Source: Ruminiclostridium cellobioparum DSM 1351 = ATCC 15832 (GTDB lineage: Bacteria; Bacillota; Clostridia; Acetivibrionales; DSM-1351). Taken from it: a stretch of 64,000 nt of DNA. The stretch is taken from the NCBI RefSeq assembly GCF_000621505.1, contig NZ_JHYD01000010.1:1-64000 (forward strand). The letters are read 5' to 3'. The notes beneath the pieces are model-generated. The model did not search any database. It was not told the DNA's origin and saw only the letters and a list, made by a program, of their open reading frames with translations. Below, in pieces: positions 62,630 to 64,000 of the stretch (positions are counted from its first letter, which is position 1; every line of letters begins with the position of its first letter). The translations under genes and the position numbers were made by a program.

Positions 62630-64000
62630 TTATCCCATCACCGTCCTTACTCTACTTGCCTGGTTTGTTCCCTTAACAAGCTTAACTATATCATTAAACT
62701 CTTTTATATTTTTAGCATCAATAACAATGCTGCCGGGCTGGAAGTTATATATATCGCTGGATGATCCTGCCGTCCGCGCCATTTCCATTGACACATCATG
62801 AGGAATTATCCGGGTGCCCCGTGGTAAATCCATTATTTCTCCGCCCTCTTCATTGACCCAAGTATATCCCCCACGCCAATTGTTTGTTCCAGAAGCGTTA
62901 CGGCCTATCTGTAGACTATTACCGGCATTGTTAACAGTACTGGTCATATTTCCTACACTACTTCCAACGCTAGCCATTGTTCTGTTTAACTCATCACCTT
63001 TTCCCGTAATAACGGCAATTATGGCGGCTAACGCTATTAAGGCAGCAACAACTCCTAAAATTATCATAGTTGTTTTAAAAGTTACCGGTGTCATTGCTGA
63101 GAAAGTACTTGTAATGTCTGCGATAGATTTTACAACAGTAATAGCTACCACCGCTATGCTCCCGATTATTGCAACTGTAGCAAGGACTCTGGGGTTCATC
63201 TTGTTTAAAATTTCAAATATTTCAATTAAAGCCGGGGCTAACGCAAGACCAAGATTTAATTTTAATGCGCCGGTCTGAGCGTTCAATTTATCCATATGGT
63301 CTTTTAATTGCCCTAATTGATCTAAGTTTTCCGAAGAAATTATAATCCCTAATTTTTGGGCTTCCTCTCCGAGTTCCTTTAATCTACCGCTACCCGCTTC
63401 TATCAAAGGATTAAGTTCCTGAGCCGATTTCCCAAATATTTGCATTGCAAGTGCGTCACGTTCTGTTTCATTTCTCATTTTGCCAAGAGCATCAATGACC
63501 TCATAAAACATTTGTTCAGAGTCTTTTAGTTTCCCATTATTGGTAATACTTAAATGCAATTGCCTAAAAGCAGCAGACGCCTCCTTGTTACCAGCTTGAG
63601 CTGATGCCATTGTTCTGATCATTTTTGTCATGGACCCTGTCATTGTCTCAAGGCTAGCATCTACAAACTCCGCAGCATATTTCAATTCCTGTAATGTGTC
63701 TGTAGATATGCCTGTTTGTGCAGATAGTGTTAGTATATCATCAGCAAAATCAGCAGCGGCAAATGATGCCTTTGCAAATCCAGTAATAATTCCGGCTGTT
63801 ACACCTATTAATGCAAGGGTAGAAACTCTTTGCCCGTCGAGTGCCTTTATGGCCTCCTGTGCACCGGCGGGAAGGTTAATGCCCAGAGCACCTACAAGGT
63901 TGTTTATTTTGTCACCAAAGCTCGAAGTTTTCTTTCCGGCTTCCTCTTCCTCTTTTCCAAACTCATCTATTTCCTTGCTGGTTTTTTCAAGTTCTCTTTC
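62630..64000 (-). CDS. Phage tail tape measure protein, partial
   Basis: 456 residues visible; the frame stays open to the right edge, so the N-terminus is outside. Seen: coiled coil (ELEKTSKEIDEFGKEEEEAG), Ala/Gly-rich hydrophobic segments (STLALIGVTAGIITGFAKAS; IIGSIAVVAITVVKSIAD; VVAALIALAAIIAVITG), a TMP family block (DALGKMRNETERDALAMQIF, GKSAQELNPLIEAG) and a C-terminal WVNEEGGEIMDLPRGTRIIP. Sets tail length and passes into the host membrane at injection. Confidence 0.95.
   Translation of the reverse strand, partial: ERELEKTSKEIDEFGKEEEEAGKKTSSFGDKINNLVGALGINLPAGAQEAIKALDGQRVSTLALIGVTAGIITGFAKASFAAADFADDILTLSAQTGISTDTLQELKYAAEFVDASLETMTGSMTKMIRTMASAQAGNKEASAAFRQLHLSITNNGKLKDSEQMFYEVIDALGKMRNETERDALAMQIFGKSAQELNPLIEAGSGRLKELGEEAQKLGIIISSENLDQLGQLKDHMDKLNAQTGALKLNLGLALAPALIEIFEILNKMNPRVLATVAIIGSIAVVAITVVKSIADITSTFSAMTPVTFKTTMIILGVVAALIALAAIIAVITGKGDELNRTMASVGSSVGNMTSTVNNAGNSLQIGRNASGTNNWRGGYTWVNEEGGEIMDLPRGTRIIPHDVSMEMARTAGSSSDIYNFQPGSIVIDAKNIKEFNDIVKLVKGTNQASRVRTVMG

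Overview
The window looks like chromosome of a low-G+C Gram-positive anaerobe of the class Clostridia. The evidence is strong AGGAGG-type ribosome sites, a Bacillus-like mltG-trmR-trhP cluster, TRAP (MtrB), an M-box riboswitch on corA, an Agr peptide locus and a clostridial three-gene glycerol-3-phosphate oxidation cluster. I do not name a species. Nearly all genes lie on the minus strand.

Layout. 1-9230: a complete type I-C CRISPR-Cas locus (cas3-cas5-cas8c-cas7-cas4-cas1-cas2). A 7-repeat array with its leader lies upstream of cas3, and a second leader copy sits just after cas2, pointing to another array beyond the left edge. A free-standing gene equivalent to the C-terminal (Cas11c) part of Cas8c lies beside the first leader. 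9500-32400: housekeeping genes: tRNA wobble-uridine modification (trhP, trmR), mltG, typA, mutS2, an acyl-CoA synthetase with its XRE-cupin regulator, a J-domain protein, pgsA, a thioesterase, mtrB, dnaE and a glpA-like operon. 32700-42600: a small 14-residue-repeat protein, corA under an M-box riboswitch, a Cache-type lipoprotein, an orphan ABC ATPase, paired DUF2087 regulators, an agrC / agrD-agrB quorum-sensing locus with a 45-codon agrD, a zinc alcohol dehydrogenase and a manganese catalase.

42700-53950: a worn island. It holds a frameshifted sulfonate-type binding protein, a TetR pair, the wreck of a large serine recombinase, two tandem MacB/FtsX-type ABC transporters, a DUF308 membrane protein, and a two-component system whose response regulator is translationally coupled to a 58-residue HTH protein. 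It reads as the resistance/sensing cargo of a decayed integrative element. 54000-56000: a 4Fe-4S aldo/keto reductase and an ICMT-like methyltransferase. 56200-64000: the lysis and tail end of a prophage (holin-like protein, NlpC/P60 endolysin, XhlA-like protein, BppU-like baseplate protein, tail proteins, tape measure running off the right edge). A 14-bp sequence matching the 3' end of a tRNA (probably Leu) marks the likely left attachment site, and a plus-strand gene with its own promoter and terminator sits between that site and the lysis genes.

Most notable: the stand-alone Cas11c-like gene beside an internal Cas11c start in cas8c, the exact two-unit duplication in the CRISPR array, the paired palindromic leaders, the overlapping agrB-agrD, several small well-translated ORFs without known function, and the 14-residue-repeat protein.
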